A stretch of 64,000 nucleotides of DNA from Gambelia wislizenii (GCA_030847615.1 JAUMIR010000004.1:103306001-103370000); one strand, 5' to 3'. Shown: positions 22,546-34,929, counted from the first letter of the stretch. Made by a program: numbers and translations. The notes: generated by a model from the letters alone, not told the origin.

Positions 22546-24650
22546 TTTTAAAATGCCCCTTTTTTTAAACTTAAAGGGAGTGCAAGGCTATGCATGATAT
22601 GATACAATTGACAATTATATGATATGAAAGGAAATTATATCATAAAGAGAAATTATGTCATTATAGCAACTTTGGTTCCTGCTCAGGGGGAAAGGCTAAA
22701 TAAATAAATAAATAAAGCTTCCTACAACCTCACTGAAAGTTCAATTCTTTATATTTCACTTCTTTGGATCACATCTCCCAAACCTCCAGCAAGCATTGTC
22801 ACAGGGAACTGTAGTCCACAAAGTAACTTTTCCAATCTCTAATTTTTAAAAAGTTAATGGGGGGGGCACCAGACCCCAAATTGGTCTGTGATGTGTGTAT
22901 TGCCCACCCTGCAATAACTCACTGATGACATACTGCCCTGTGAAGAAGGGTGGGATAAAAACAATGGATTAGACCCAAGACATTTTTTTTGACTGAGGCA
23001 AAATACAAGATGCCTCCACCCTCACATTCCTTCCATATACAGAAGCTGCTCTTGAGAGGCAGCTGAAACTTAGTTCAATGTGACAAGATAACATTCTCTA
23101 TAGTATCTGAAGACAGCTTAGTGGGTACAAGGCAGTCTTGTTTAGTAAACTAAAGGGAAATGGAAGGATGACTGCTCTCACTGGCCCACTACCAGGCATT
23201 GCTAACTGAGGTGGCTTGCCTTGCTCTGCTAAATAGCTGGGTTGAACCAAATATAGTCATGCTTATAGCAAACCCACTGAAATTAATTTGAGATGGCCAG
23301 TTTAAGTCAACTGATTTCAATGTGAATACTTAAATGTGGGTGTGACCTGTGATGAATGAATGAATGAATGAATGCCCTTAAATGCTGTGCAAATTATAAC
23401 AGTTTAGTAAGAAGGTATCCAGATGCAGCATTTGGGTATCAGATACTTTGCCCATAATTCCTAAAGCAAACCAAAGAAATTACTCTGGAATAATTTGAGA
23501 AATCCAATTTAAACATCCAATTGAAGCCCCATTGGACTCAGTGGATCTTGCTTCTGAATACACACATACAAGATTTGGCTATTAAAGGTGGCTTTAAAAC
23601 CACACTCTTCAAATCACACTTTCTAATGTGATCTACCAACAGGGAATGCTGGACTAAGCATGCTTGCCATGCATCACTAGGAATGCATGAAATTTTGGCC
23701 ACAGGTGGCTTCTGCAAGGTCACAGTGAGCACACAACATAAGAATCAAACCCACTGGCCAGCCACTACTTCAGTGACTTCAATATGGGAAGACATTTACC
23801 TTTTGATAGTTTCCCCAATAAAAGCATTACAAATACTTATTTATTTAGGTTGGATTCAAAGTTACCTGGAGCATGGCATTAGATTCTCCATCATTCACAC
23901 TTGATGGTACATTGCTCTCAAGTGGTTTACAGGGGCACCACAAACACTAAGCAAACAATTGCGATTACTCTCCACCCCAGATTTCTGCTTGTGATGATAT
24001 TTAAATTGAAATGAGTATGTGGATATAAACAGAAAGAGAGAGGGGGGACTTTTAAACTACATTTTTAAAGAAGACACAGGATGATTTCTGTTGTCAGATT
24101 GTGCAGTGCATCTTACTGCATCCCTTAAATGACCACAAGTATGCACATTACACCTCAGCAGGTAGGATCTTCATACTCAATAGCAATTGGAATGGATAAT
24201 CGCAGCAGCAATGGCACTATCCAAGGAACTGTTTATAATTGAAGTGGGTTGTCTCTTGGATGACAAAAGGAGGCTATATACCAGTATATACTGGGTGAAA
24301 CTAAACCCAGTATAGTCGTGATGAATGAGACCAAACCAAAGAGAGGCAAAGTAAAATAAAAAACTGGCTGTATCTTAAAACCCAAGAGAGCTGTTGATAT
24401 TGTTAAGAGTTGTACAAAAAGAAAGATAAAAAGAAAGATAAAAAGAAAGAAAAAAAGGGGGGGAAAGGCAGTCTGCATTTTAAAAATTCAGCAAGTCATT
24501 TTGCAGAGTCCAAATAATCAAAATATAAAATAGCATTGGGATGTGGTGATGATGATGATGATGATGATCTTCCACAACTAATTGTAAACAATCCTAACTT
24601 TAAATATGTTTAGATCTGAGCCTATATGCTCTAACAAAATTTGCTCATGA
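22546..24650. other. Non-coding DNA, no gene recognised
   Basis: Includes an (AAAT)n tail at 22698-22716 preceded by LINE-tail-like sequence, a (GAAT)n run at 23351-23374 and a (GATG)n run at 24545-24568. The stretch 22740-22850 has a possible MITE scrap (CACATCTCCCAAACC ... GAACTGTAGTCC). No exon seen. Confidence 0.45.
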
Positions 24651-24654
24651 ATCC

Positions 24655-24950
24655 TCTAGTACAGTGGCTCCCAGTCTGATTTCCAGATGTTGCTTCAGTC
24701 CTGGAAGCCATATGGAGTAATTATGCCAGTGTAAGTACTTTTTTGGACAGTGCATAACAAGATATTTAGTACTTTTTTGCACAATGGGTTTCCCTAGGTT
24801 GTGCACTAGTAGCTGGCTGGAATGGCCACTGATTGGCCAGGATGGCGTGGGAGAGTTCCACTGCCATCCCTGACATATTTTTCTGTATCCCTCCCACCTT
24901 GACCTCCTGCATAATTGTACTGGTGGGAATTTGTACTCTGACAACATTAA
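24655..24950. mobile_element. Possible decayed hAT-like MITE
   Basis: Left end ACAGTGGCTCCCAGTCTGAT and the word CCAGATGTTGCTTCAG, with GGAATTTGTACTCTGACAAC near the right end, look like the CTCCAGATGTTGTTGGACT type MITE with a replaced middle. Ends are not clean. Confidence 0.35.
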
Positions 24951-24999
24951 ATAGGTGTTAACCTAAGGATACAATTCTCTACACACTTTCTTGGGTGCA

Positions 25000-27600
25000 T
25001 GTTCTATTAAACATCATTGGAGCTCGTCTGAATATATCTGAATATGTATACGGTAAACATATATGTAAGGCTTAGTAGATCTTTGGAACTGGGTGATGTA
25101 TTCCTTTTTATAGACATGACTGCAGGGGCACAATTACAATTATTTACTAAATGCTTCATGAGCGTATATCTTATAGAGTTATGATGAAAAATATGTGTAT
25201 GTAAGGGAATAACTTTCATATAGTTACCTTCTGTCTTCTTTAAATTGTCTGCTATGGATGAAAGCTCATATTGACAAATATTATTTTGCAGTGCTTTTGA
25301 CCCTCTTGTGTCATTAACACACATATTGCTCTCTTAGAAATAAATGTCAAAGATTTCATATCCCTACTTAGTTCTTCTCTGTCTGGTGAGGAGAGAAAAT
25401 GGTCCAGGCAAGTATATAGCTAATTGTGACTTTTCTTCTTTAAATCTGGGATTATTTTTGAGAGGTTGTGTTGGTGTGTTTGCTAAGTTCTAAGATGATG
25501 ATCAAACAAAGGGCTGAGCATGTAATCAATATATATCAGCTCTCATGCTTCATAATTTAATTGCCTTGCATATTTTACTATTTTGTTCTTCTTGGGTTTT
25601 ACACTGTCCTTCTACCCACATAAGAATAAACATTACAGTGATGGAAATCAGCTGGAGCATTTAATCAACTTCTTAGCAAGTTCCACCACAAACAGGCAAG
25701 GCTCAGTAGCATGTATCTTTCACATCTTCTGTAATTTACATTAATATGACAGAAGACAAATCTTTATTGCATTTTTAACATTGCATTTTTTCAGATCCTC
25801 CTAATCACCAGTTATTGTTCAATTGTTATGGTCACTGGAGATTTAGATCAAGATTTATCTGAAAGTTGTATTCCATGGATAGCACTGTGGAAACTATGTC
25901 AGATAGAAAAGCATTTCAAACAATTGTTTTTAACTATTCAAAAAGCCAGAATTACAGAGTTAGTGAAAGATCAGCTAGCCAATGGTAAGGGGTACATCAA
26001 TGGAATGTTACCAAGTAGCAAAGTACTGTAGTCTGGTTTCTGCATAGTGTGATTTTATCTGGCCACTTTCATCCTACTGATGGCTACAATGTTGCAGGAG
26101 ATTCTACACAATATTTAATATAGTGCCAATTTATTTAGCAATGCCCTTCATGGCCAAGATCTATGTTCTTTTGTTTAATATGGCTTCACCCCCTCCCTCC
26201 GTCCCTCCCCTCCTTCCTTTAATTCTGACATACCAAAATGTATATAACAATGTATATTCTTAAGATGAAATAAGTTGTACATGAATACTGTGGGAGACAA
26301 TATGTTTCAAAATGTCTATTTTGCAAAAAGCTGCATACCAAGATAAATGTGTACATAGATAATTAAATACAAATTTCTGTGCTATTTTTTTAAAAAAAAT
26401 CTCTGGTTAGCGCGGAAACAGGATAAAACACTTATGAATGAACACATGCAAAACAGATTGTATGTACTGTAAGGAGACTAATCCATCCAGGGTAAAAAGC
26501 ACTAATTTGTTTGTACCACTCATTATATTAAGACATTATGTCCCTCACCGAGACTGCCAACCTTTTCCGCCAAAATGTAATGCATGCAATGAAAGCTGGT
26601 GTCCTTATAGATATACATATATGTATATACCTATATTTGCAGCACCTCCAGTTTAAAGTGGAAACATTAAATCAGGCACATGGATAGCCTCCTTTCTATA
26701 TCCACTCTCTAGGACTAGCTCCAAATATATGCAACTTACTGTTATTTACTAGGGTTATCAGGGGCATGTTTGTGCAATGACCTTCATGAACAAATGTTTT
26801 GTACTTTTGCTAGGGGACTGTTGCTGTTTTGATGCATCTGCTCCTCCTAATTTGGCTAGGTTTGATAACAGTGCTCCCAGTGATCATCTAAACCTCATTT
26901 GGAGCACCTGCGAACAATTCGTTATATTAATATAACAGCAGGGGAGGAGTAGAGCAACTAATAAACAGGTTGTCGAACAACTTTGCCTGCCAAGGTTGCT
27001 TTATGTGGGTAGTGAGATGTCCCTTCTACCCCAAAATTGTACTCACTTGGGAACTGCTCAGGGAACTGTTGTAAAGCAACCTGTCAGCAGTCACATCTGG
27101 CATGAGATAAGCACATAAATTAATTGTCCCTTCCAAGCAGTCATTTGGATTTCTGTTCAGTACATCTGAGAGTCTCAAGCACGATTGGAAACAATTTGTT
27201 CTTGGTTAAAATAGAATAAATGTGCTTCTGTTAGAGATGGCTTTGAAAGGCATTTCCTAACTATTTGTACCAGCTGGGACTCTCATTATTCAAACAAGAT
27301 TTGTACAAATCGGCACATGGAAATAAAGCAATTGGTCAATGTCTTTTATTGTGATCATACGTGATTTAGTAACCACAAATATTGGAATGCTCTGCTTTTT
27401 ATAATCTTGCATTTTCAGAAAATATGGATTTCACGTATGGGAGGGAGATGAAGGTTATTTTAATGCATCTAGCTTCTATTAAGTTGTATTTTATTCCATT
27501 GCATTTTGCTAATGTCAGTGGGAAAGAGAGGTCAATTAGATAAAAGCAGCACTTAACTTATCAAAGCAGTTATGGAATATAATTTTCTACAGGTGTTCCA
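25000..27600. other. Repeat-poor AT-rich tract, candidate conserved non-coding DNA
   Basis: I recognise no mobile element in about 2.6 kb, the longest such interval here. It contains several homeobox-like TAATTA/TTAATTG words (for example near 27119-27125) and smooth unique-looking sequence, notably 25600-26160 and 26870-27560. A 67-codon frame at 25828-26031 (MVTGDLDQDLSESCIPW...) is followed by an in-frame stop. It contains an AATG|GTAAGG donor-like site near 25983, but I do not recognise the product and treat it as chance. Conservation cannot be judged from one sequence. Confidence 0.35.
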
Positions 27601-27661
27601 CAAAAGACATCTTTTTTTTGCATATGAAACGTGCATCTAGAATCTTACTGAGAAAGGTATA

Positions 27662-27665
<4 letters not shown>

Positions 27666-27696
<31 letters not shown>
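27666..27696. repeat. (CA)n microsatellite
   Basis: About 15 perfect CA units. Confidence 0.95.
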
Positions 27697-27699
<3 letters not shown>

Positions 27700-27700
<1 letters not shown>

Positions 27701-29630
27701 TTAAGCATGATTGGTTTCATATTTATTGCAAACAATGGATGAGATCCTATGTGTAGGCCCCAGAGCTTTCAAAAGAACCTATATCCCAATAAGCAACAAA
27801 CAAATAGGGTTGCATTCCTACAATGCATGCATCCTAAATGGAATAAAGAGAAGTAGGATTATGCAACTGTAATAGCTACCAGTGTAAAACTCATAATGTG
27901 AAAGCATTATTTCCCTAGTGCATGTTACATTTTTTATATCGAGATCAACCAAATTCTATGCATGAGGAATAATGTGGACTATGCCCATTATTTGGTACAT
28001 CTATTTTCTGAGCAGAAGAGAGTTCTGGGTAGTCTTTATAGAAGGGGTGGGCAAATTTGGCCACTCTAGGGGTCTATTCCTCCTCCTCCTCCTCCTCCAG
28101 ACCCAATGTACACTGTTTACACACTGCTGCAATTTGGCAGTATGCAGTAGGTTACTACTAAGTACACTTCCAGATTTTTTTTTCAAACAGCTTTTTGCTG
28201 TTTTACTGGGAATTGTGCTCCTTGGAGGCTTTCAGAAGAGCAATTGCCTTTTAAAATAAGGCTCATAGCCCTCCAGAACCTTGTTTCAAGCAAACACATA
28301 CACACACTTACTTGAGTTTTAAAGTCTATCCACCAATTAATTTAAGTGACACTGTTGTCACTAAAATCCCTGGCAAATTTATAGAGTGTGTTTCTGAATT
28401 TTCTATACATTGTGGGTTATACCATGTTATATTTAATGATTTAGGCTTGCCCCCAACCCATGGGACCTTGGGCTCACTAGAGACATCTACCATAGTGCTA
28501 TTTTAAAAATGTTGCTCCAGTGAATGCTATGCCCCCTGGGTGTGAGAAGCCACCATTTTCATGTCCCACAGTGCTTCTGAACTAGTGTCACTCCAGAGAA
28601 TTGGAAATTTAAAATGGTGATTGCTTCCTTAGCCTAAATGTGGAGCACAGTTCATTATTTATTGCTCCTGCTACGTTCTAAGCCCACAGGGAGGTACCTG
28701 ACATAGGAGCTCCCCTATGCCAAGGCTTCTCCCCCCAATCAACCTGTTTGACATGCTGAACAGAGTAAAGGATTCCTGTACACAAATCCTCTTTAAAAAA
28801 TCTACATATATTCTGCATCTAGGAATGTGTGAGAACAAATTTCTGATCCAGGCAGAGGACTTTGAGTGCTTGGCTCTTAAAAACATGGATATCAATCCTT
28901 TTGCTGTATAGCCAATCATGTTTGTGGTGCTAGTTAGGATCCCCCCTCTTCCTCCCTATTTTCTCATCTTTATGTTGTGATATGAAGACACTACTTACTG
29001 GAAACAACCATGTGCATTGAATATGACCAGAACAAACGATTTAGAATTTTGTTCCATTTGTTTTTAACAAAAACTTAACAAAAGGCCAAATTTCTTCATA
29101 AATATGATGGAAAGGTCTTTAGAAAGGTTGTTTAAGAAAAAATATATCCAATGTAAGAGAAAATAAAACTGACAAATCTATCCATCTCTAATGGCATCCA
29201 ACTGGATTTCCCCCCTCAAAGTGAGTATATGTTCACACATGGATTCCTGTGTAGATTACAAAGTGATCTTGAAATGGCTGTACAGAAGGGTACCAATATC
29301 TGCTCAAAATAAACATGTTCCACAACCACTTTGAGTTCCACAGCTGCTTTGAGTCTTACTGGGAGAAAGACTGGAGAGAAATAAAATAAAGAAAATAAGA
29401 TAAAATTTAACAGCCAGACCAATGGCTTTCATATGTTGATAAGTTTTTGTACTACATTTTGTGGAGTTTGTGTTTGTCATTTCCATCAAAAGATTAAAAA
29501 AAATGTTATTAAAATGTTGAAAAGATATGTTCTTTATCTCTTAATTATGAAACATCTTTACTGCAGCCAATTTAATTGCTGCAGTGAAGAAAATGAAAAT
29601 CAGACACCCCCGCCCCCAATACACATAGAG
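27700..29630. other. Non-coding DNA, no gene recognised
   Basis: Holds a (TCC)n run at 28078-28099 preceded by GAAGGGGTGGGCAAATTTGG, which may be one end of a hAT-like MITE. The rest shows no exon, RNA gene or clear family. Confidence 0.45.
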
Positions 29631-29634
29631 AGTT

Positions 29635-29715
29635 TGGAAATGTTAAAGTTTTGGATTACAACTCGCAGAATACCCCATGGTAGCCAGGGAATGCTGGAAA
29701 ATGTAGTCCAAAAAA
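29635..29715. mobile_element. hAT-like MITE fragment
   Basis: TTTGGATTACAACTCGCAGA against GGAAAATGTAGTCCAAAAAA forms an imperfect inverted pair around CCATGGTAGCCAGGGAATGC, the short foldback type seen also at 51896. Confidence 0.5.
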
Positions 29716-31275
29716 GTAGGTTTTCTGAACTTTGGTTACATATCCATGCTGTTTTCATTGTGGTGTGAGAGAGAGCTCAACCATAAAGTCAGAGTAGCTG
29801 CTCCTCATGTAGCATGATTAAAAAGGACCAAGCAACTGATTCTCCTTGTCAGTTGCATCCTCAGGGATGTTGTAGGGATTGTTAAACACATTTAGGTCAC
29901 AGGATTAGAATGGCTGCCCTTGTTCTACCTTGCCTAAGGCCTATGGCATCACTAAGGCTGGTGTAACCCCTCTCCTCGACAGTGTCACCGGGTGCAGTTC
30001 AGCCTCTTTACACCCCCTAGTGGCACCACTGCCAAAGGCTGACACTGGTGGTACCATCTATAAGTTTGATACAAAAATTCTCCTTAAATTCAATTTTTCA
30101 CTCCCCTTTTTTGGTTTTATTTCGTGTGATGTAAGCTCTGTCTGCAAAATGATGAATCTGTGAAGAAGAAGAAAGAGGGAGGAGAAGGAGTGGGGAGGGG
30201 AAAGGGAAGAAGGAAAGAGGAAGAACAGGAGGACATAGCTTGAGAAAGTGTTATGCATATGGAGAAATAAGACGTATTTCTATGAATTTTGTACCAACGC
30301 CAAACAGAAAAGGTACTCAACTTTCAGAGAACATAATTGTTTCACTTTTAGTATATGGACCCATGAATGACACTGTAAAGACCCCATTTGCTAAAATATT
30401 AATAAAATTGTCTAGGCATGGGGAGAGATAACTGGGTGGTTTTATTTTTTCTGACATAGAGAGAAAGTAGTTTCTTTTCTCCCACCCCTGAAAAATATTC
30501 CAGCTTTTATCTAGGCATTGTAGGTTACCTACAAGGAATTCACAGTTCACATGAAAGTGCAATGATAAAAAATGCAGGTGATGTGAAACATTTATAAAGC
30601 TGAAGTCCAAGAAATATGTAGTCCAGAATGTGAAATGACATTTTGGTATAGAACAGATCTCCCACAGGGCAGTTTTGAAACCTCTAGAAATTCTTAAAAT
30701 GACATCTTTCAAAATGAACAATCATCAAATATGCCCAAGTCATTACCTCAAAGTGCTTTTCTGATAGGCCAGATGGAAAATAGGCTAAAAATAAGCTATC
30801 TTGTGCTAAAGGTTTGTAGCTCAAATTTTGAAATCTTTGTCTATGCAAACATATTTTTATTTATCTTTATGGTCACATTGCTATAATCAAGCCTAGTCTT
30901 GTATATAAAGATGGTAGAAATAAATGCTGAAGAGATGTGTAATGGCAGCACAGATAATTTTAAAAGTAGTCAGATTTGCATTAACAAATCTAGTAAAATG
31001 ACTACAGTAATATCTGTAAATTCACTACTTTGATTGTTAAATTTTAAATTTGTACTCTTAAGTTTTCTCAGTTATGGGCAACTGCATGGTAGCGGGGTTC
31101 AAACGTCTCTCCTTGAAACTCCCTGAAGCTGAAGCTATACATCTGGCCCCAAAGTGACTTTTGGTCAATATAAGGTGAAAGGTAGGATAAATAATAATTT
31201 AAAATTAAATAAATTAAATTTATAAATACCTACATTTTAGGGAGTGGAGGCTCTGGGGATCTGGGAGGGTGTTTT
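29716..31275. other. Non-coding DNA, no gene recognised
   Basis: A GA-rich tract at 30160-30235 and AT-rich unique-looking sequence at 30720-31060. No exon or RNA gene recognised. Confidence 0.45.
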
Positions 31276-31280
31276 GACCT

Positions 31281-31815
31281 AAAAACCAAACTGAAGGGTT
31301 CTGCCAAAAAATAACCAGGATAAACTAATCCCACTTCCAATCATAAAAAAGCAACAATATGAAGAAATAAAAGGATAACTAAACCCTGGAACAGAGAATC
31401 CAATAAAATTAAATTTCTAAAAGGGTAACAATGCCCCACTGAAAAGTGTGCAAATGCTAAAAATAAAATATTATAATAATAGTGAATAATAAAAACTCAA
31501 GGCCAGATGCGTTTCGACAACAGTCTTCCTCAGTGGCCTACAAGCATTCAAAATGTATAAATGTAGAACAACTCCTCAGCTCACACAATGTGACTCTGCT
31601 CAATTCAAAAGCAACAATGTATAGTATTTTATTTTTAGCATTTGTACACTTTTCAGTGGGGTATTGTTACCCTTTTAGAAATTTAATTTTATTGGATTCT
31701 CTGCTCCAGGGTTTAGTTATCCTTTTATTTCTTCATATTGTTGCCTTTTTATGATTGGAAGTGGGATTAGTTTATCCTGGTTATTTTTTGGTAGAACCCT
31801 TCAGTTTGGTTTTTG
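31281..31815. repeat. Long inverted repeat, about 193-bp arms and 147-bp spacer
   Basis: Arm 31281-31473 and arm 31621-31815 are reverse complements with roughly five to seven differences, so about 97% identity by eye. The arms are AT-rich with no coding signal. The spacer holds GGCCAGATGCGTTTCGACAA and a CTTCCTCAGTGGCC word. Outside the arms the two flanks differ, and I found no terminal motif or target duplication. It could be a foldback transposon or a local inverted duplication. A transcript across it would fold into a long hairpin. Confidence 0.85.
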
Positions 31816-31819
31816 GTTA

Positions 31820-32385
31820 TATGTCTTGGGTTTTCTGGCTGTAGGGACTTTTGTTGGAAGGGTGACTTGACCCATCATATAGGTGTTTTGGTGTGAAAAT
31901 TGCACCCCCAATTCACCCACCCACACACACAAAATGGGGGGGGGGCAGGTATGGCCAGGCATTTTCAGAGGTGCAAAAGTGTGGTCTTGTGTTGTCTGCA
32001 GTCTTCACTTTCACAATCACAGTTCTAAAGCATCCTATATGATATGTGATGGATCTTCCTTGGAAAGTAATTCTACAAATTTGGTGCCAATGCAAACAAG
32101 GCACTGAAATATGTCAGAACTAACTGTGTTGCTGTTGCTGAGGTATATGGGACAAGGCTGCTGAAGCAGACTGTGGTGAATTCAGGGCTGGACATTGGGG
32201 GAGAAGGCCAGGAATCCACACAGCAAAATAGCCCAGGGCTGGGCTACCATGTTATAAAGTAAGTGAAGTAATTAATATTGTTATCTAAAGTGTTTCAGTC
32301 TACTTATATGGAGATTTTAATATAAAAGAAATTTATACAGGACCGGATGGTTAAATGTTTTCCAGAACCCAGGGTTTTAAAGTTG
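31820..32385. other. Non-coding DNA, no feature recognised
   Basis: A CA-run and G-run near 31920-31945. No gene signal. Confidence 0.4.
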
Positions 32386-32389
32386 AAAT

Positions 32390-32595
32390 CTATCACTTTC
32401 AATTAAGCCCTAAACCATGTGGGAATCAATGCGGTTGTTGCTGGACTGATATATAATGCTCCTGCATCAGTCAGCTATGCAGCTCTTGCATTGAACCACT
32501 TGTAGTTTACACCCATTTTTGAAGACTATAGGGACATCAGTCCAATCTGGATGTAACAAAGGCATGGACCATTAGCCCTATTCAGGCCTTCAGGA
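32390..32595 (-). mobile_element. Decayed L2-type LINE fragment
   Basis: The minus strand resembles the L2 region covered by 46140-46215: ACATCAGTCCAATCTGGATGTAAC followed by GGCATGGACCA corresponds to the block TAGTCCAAACAGGATGTCAT there. Short and heavily mutated. Confidence 0.4.
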
Positions 32596-32821
32596 TGAGG
32601 TCAACCTGAATGTCTTGGGAAAGGAACAGGACAGATCCACGCTCTTTATGTGTGAAAGATGATAGTCCTGCTCCTCTACATGTTCGATCCATTTCAGCCT
32701 CTCCACACACATGGGAACCCGTTTTTTTCCTGAGTTTTAGATCACATGGAACCATTTTCAAATGGTTATTTTCCACTTTTGATGGGGGCTAGCTCTCTCT
32801 CCCTATGCCTTATGGTTAACC

Positions 32822-33275
32822 CAGTGATGGCGAACCTATGACACGCGTGTCAGCACTGACACGTGTAGCCATTTCTGATGACACATGGCCGTAGGCCTCC
32901 TCCCCCCTGCCCGCAACCTCACCATCCTCCCTAAAGTGGTGATTGGGGATTCCTGTTTTGGGGAGGGTGGGAGGGGGGAGGAAAGTGGCGACCGGGGCTT
33001 TAGAAGCCCCAGTCACCACTTTAGGGAAGGAGGAGTGGGGAGGAAAGTGGCGACCGGGGCTTCAAAGCCCCGATCACCACTTTAGGCAGGCAGGGTGGTG
33101 GTTTTTGGTTTATTAAATACAATTACTGTATATATAACAATTATATATTTATGTTATTTAAACAATAAATATTGCAAAATAATGTTTTTTCCTCAAAGTG
33201 ACACACCACCCAAGTTATGCTGAGGGTTTTTTTGTGAAGTTTGACACACCAAGCTCAAAAAGTTTCCCATCACTG
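32822..33275. mobile_element. hAT-like element with perfect 8-bp target duplication
   Basis: Flanked by GGTTAACC at 32814-32821 and again at 33276-33283. Ends are CAGTGATGGCGAACCTATGA and AAAAAGTTTCCCATCACTG, inverted over the CAGTGATGG core. The inner left part has ACACGCGTGTCA, itself palindromic. The GC-rich middle carries a direct repeat of GAAAGTGGCGACCGGGGCTT (32981-33000 and 33043-33062) and inverted partners of it. 454 bp and no transposase, so non-autonomous. Confidence 0.85.
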
Positions 33276-33299
33276 GGTTAACCCAATCTGGAATGCCTG

Positions 33300-33750
33300 A
33301 ATGACCTTGGCTAGGTCATCCCTGTTGAGGAAAGGCACAGCTGGCAAACCAGTTAGAGGTTGTTAAATACACTCTTCTACCTCTAAAGGCATATAAAAAC
33401 AATCAAGAATCCAAGAGCACCCATAAACTGTAAGTCTGAGTCTTCGGGAGGAGTTAGTCACAGGTCATATTTCTAATTAGCAAGCATTTCAATCTTATCT
33501 GGATAAAGCCAGAGTTTTTTCACCCAGCATTAAATCTGAGTACCAGTTTTGGTCTACCAATGTCTTTCTTCAATTTGTTTCTATGTAATAGTTTTAATTT
33601 TAATCTAGAGCAGTTGTGTGGACTTAGGTTTAGTTTCTTCACCCTCATTACTAACATTACTAACCTTCATTACATCACTGTCCATTACTACCATCAGTCA
33701 ATGATTTAGAACCACAAGTTTCTCTAGAAAGGAGAGACAGAGTTGATTAA
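33300..33750 (-). mobile_element. L2-type LINE fragment (weak)
   Basis: CTTAGGTTTAGTTTCTTCAC ... CAATGATTTAGAACCACAAG (33628-33720) parallels 34305-34365 (TTAAGCTTCATTTTGTTTAC ... AACCAGTTTAGAA), so it seems a second, more decayed copy of the same antisense L2 region. The left part (33300-33590) is uncertain. Confidence 0.35.
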
Positions 33751-33931
33751 CTGTCATGCCATTAAACAAAAGTCACCCAACACCACCTTTGGAACTTAAA
33801 TGTGTAGAAAAGTGTTTCTAAATCCCTCTGCAGAAACCTAAGTTTACAGGCTCAGAGCTGAATTCAGGATTATATCCAAATGAAAAACCTGTGTCTTCAA
33901 GGTGAATGTAACCTGATCCACTGTAGACTAA

Positions 33932-34247
33932 GGACTTTTTCAGACAAGCTTTACTGTGCAAGAAGACTCTGGGAGAGGTTTGGTGCTGTCGTGTGGCAGG
34001 GGATCCTTTTTGGATGCCGCTGTCCCTCTCGTGGCAGAGGTGTCTGTGACAATTCCGGGTCCCATCTACAGCTACAGGAAATTGCCCGTGAGTAAAAAAT
34101 GGTGTGATTGCTGTAGATGGGACCCGGAACTGTCATGGATGATGTTGCGAGAGGGACGGCGGTGTCCAAAAAGGACCCCCTGCTGCGCGACAGCGCCTTA
34201 CCCCTCCTGGAGTCTTCTTGCGTGGTAAGGCTTGTCTGAAAAAGTCC
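33932..34247. mobile_element. Palindromic-family copy (GGACTTTTTCAGAC variant), nested in L2
   Basis: Ends GGACTTTTTCAGACAAGC and GCTTGTCTGAAAAAGTCC are exact inverted repeats. The arms continue with decayed pairing: GGGTCCCATCTACAGC near 34060 against GCTGTAGATGGGACCC near 34112, and AAGAAGACTC near 33960 against GAGTCTTCTT near 34209. The GC-rich interior aligns in order with those at 2179 and 6553 (GGCAGGGG, CTTTTTGGA, CGCTGTCCCT). It interrupts L2-like sequence that resumes at about 34250. No coding capacity. Confidence 0.8.
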
Positions 34248-34249
34248 TT

Positions 34250-34915
34250 AATCTTTATTCTCTGATTTGCTTTTCACCAGGAGCATCTAAGTTTTGTTTG
34301 GATTAAGCTTCATTTTGTTTACTCTCATCCAGTCTATTACTGATGACAGGAACCAGTTTAGAAATGAAGCATTGGATTAAGGTGGAAAGGAGTAATAGAA
34401 CTGGATATTATCTTCATATCAATGGCAATGGACAATCTCTCCAAGCAGTTTTATGTACATATTAAATAGCATGGAGGACAGAACCAAGCCCAGTGTGTGT
34501 GTCCCATAGGCAGACTGGAAACCAGTGTGAAATGGATCCCAGAACACTGGAACCAGCTCTGCTGCTTCACTGTTTGCAGATACAATTGTGGTAGAGAATA
34601 AGTTTTTGTCAATGTCACTATAGCCACCATCTCACTCATTTCATTGTCATCAACTCCCTGGAAAAGCAAGGACTAGTTTCGCTCCACTCTGCAAGAGAAG
34701 CCATTCAAGAACAATTATATCCACTGCCCTGGCCATTTCTCCTTTCCAGAGGTCAACAAAGAGGAATACCATGGAAAATTGGAGCAAGACTAGCAAGACC
34801 AATAGGAACACATTTCCCAGCATAGATCCTTCACCAAGGTAGCCAAAACCATTTCAGTTCCATAATTACATCAGATTGACATGGCTGTTGATAATATATC
34901 TGAGACTGCAATCCA
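34250..34915 (-). mobile_element. L2-type LINE fragment
   Basis: Antisense L2 reverse-transcriptase region. The plus strand ATTAAGCTTCATTTTGTTTA, ATATTAAATAGCATGGAGGACAG and AAGAGGAATACCATGGAAAA blocks follow the same order as the antisense L2 at 46255-46700 (TAACTTTCCATTTG, AGATTATGGGGGACAA). Coding sense lies on the minus strand and is broken throughout. Confidence 0.6.
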
Positions 34916-34929
34916 CAGACTCAGGGCCT

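Noticed and set aside
27666..27696. Z-DNA-forming regulatory element at the (CA)n run
   Set aside because: Simple CA repeats are very common in this genome and nothing nearby indicates a specific role.
30317..30721. 134-codon frame on the minus strand
   Set aside because: No recognisable domain, no splice context, composition expected of AT-rich DNA.
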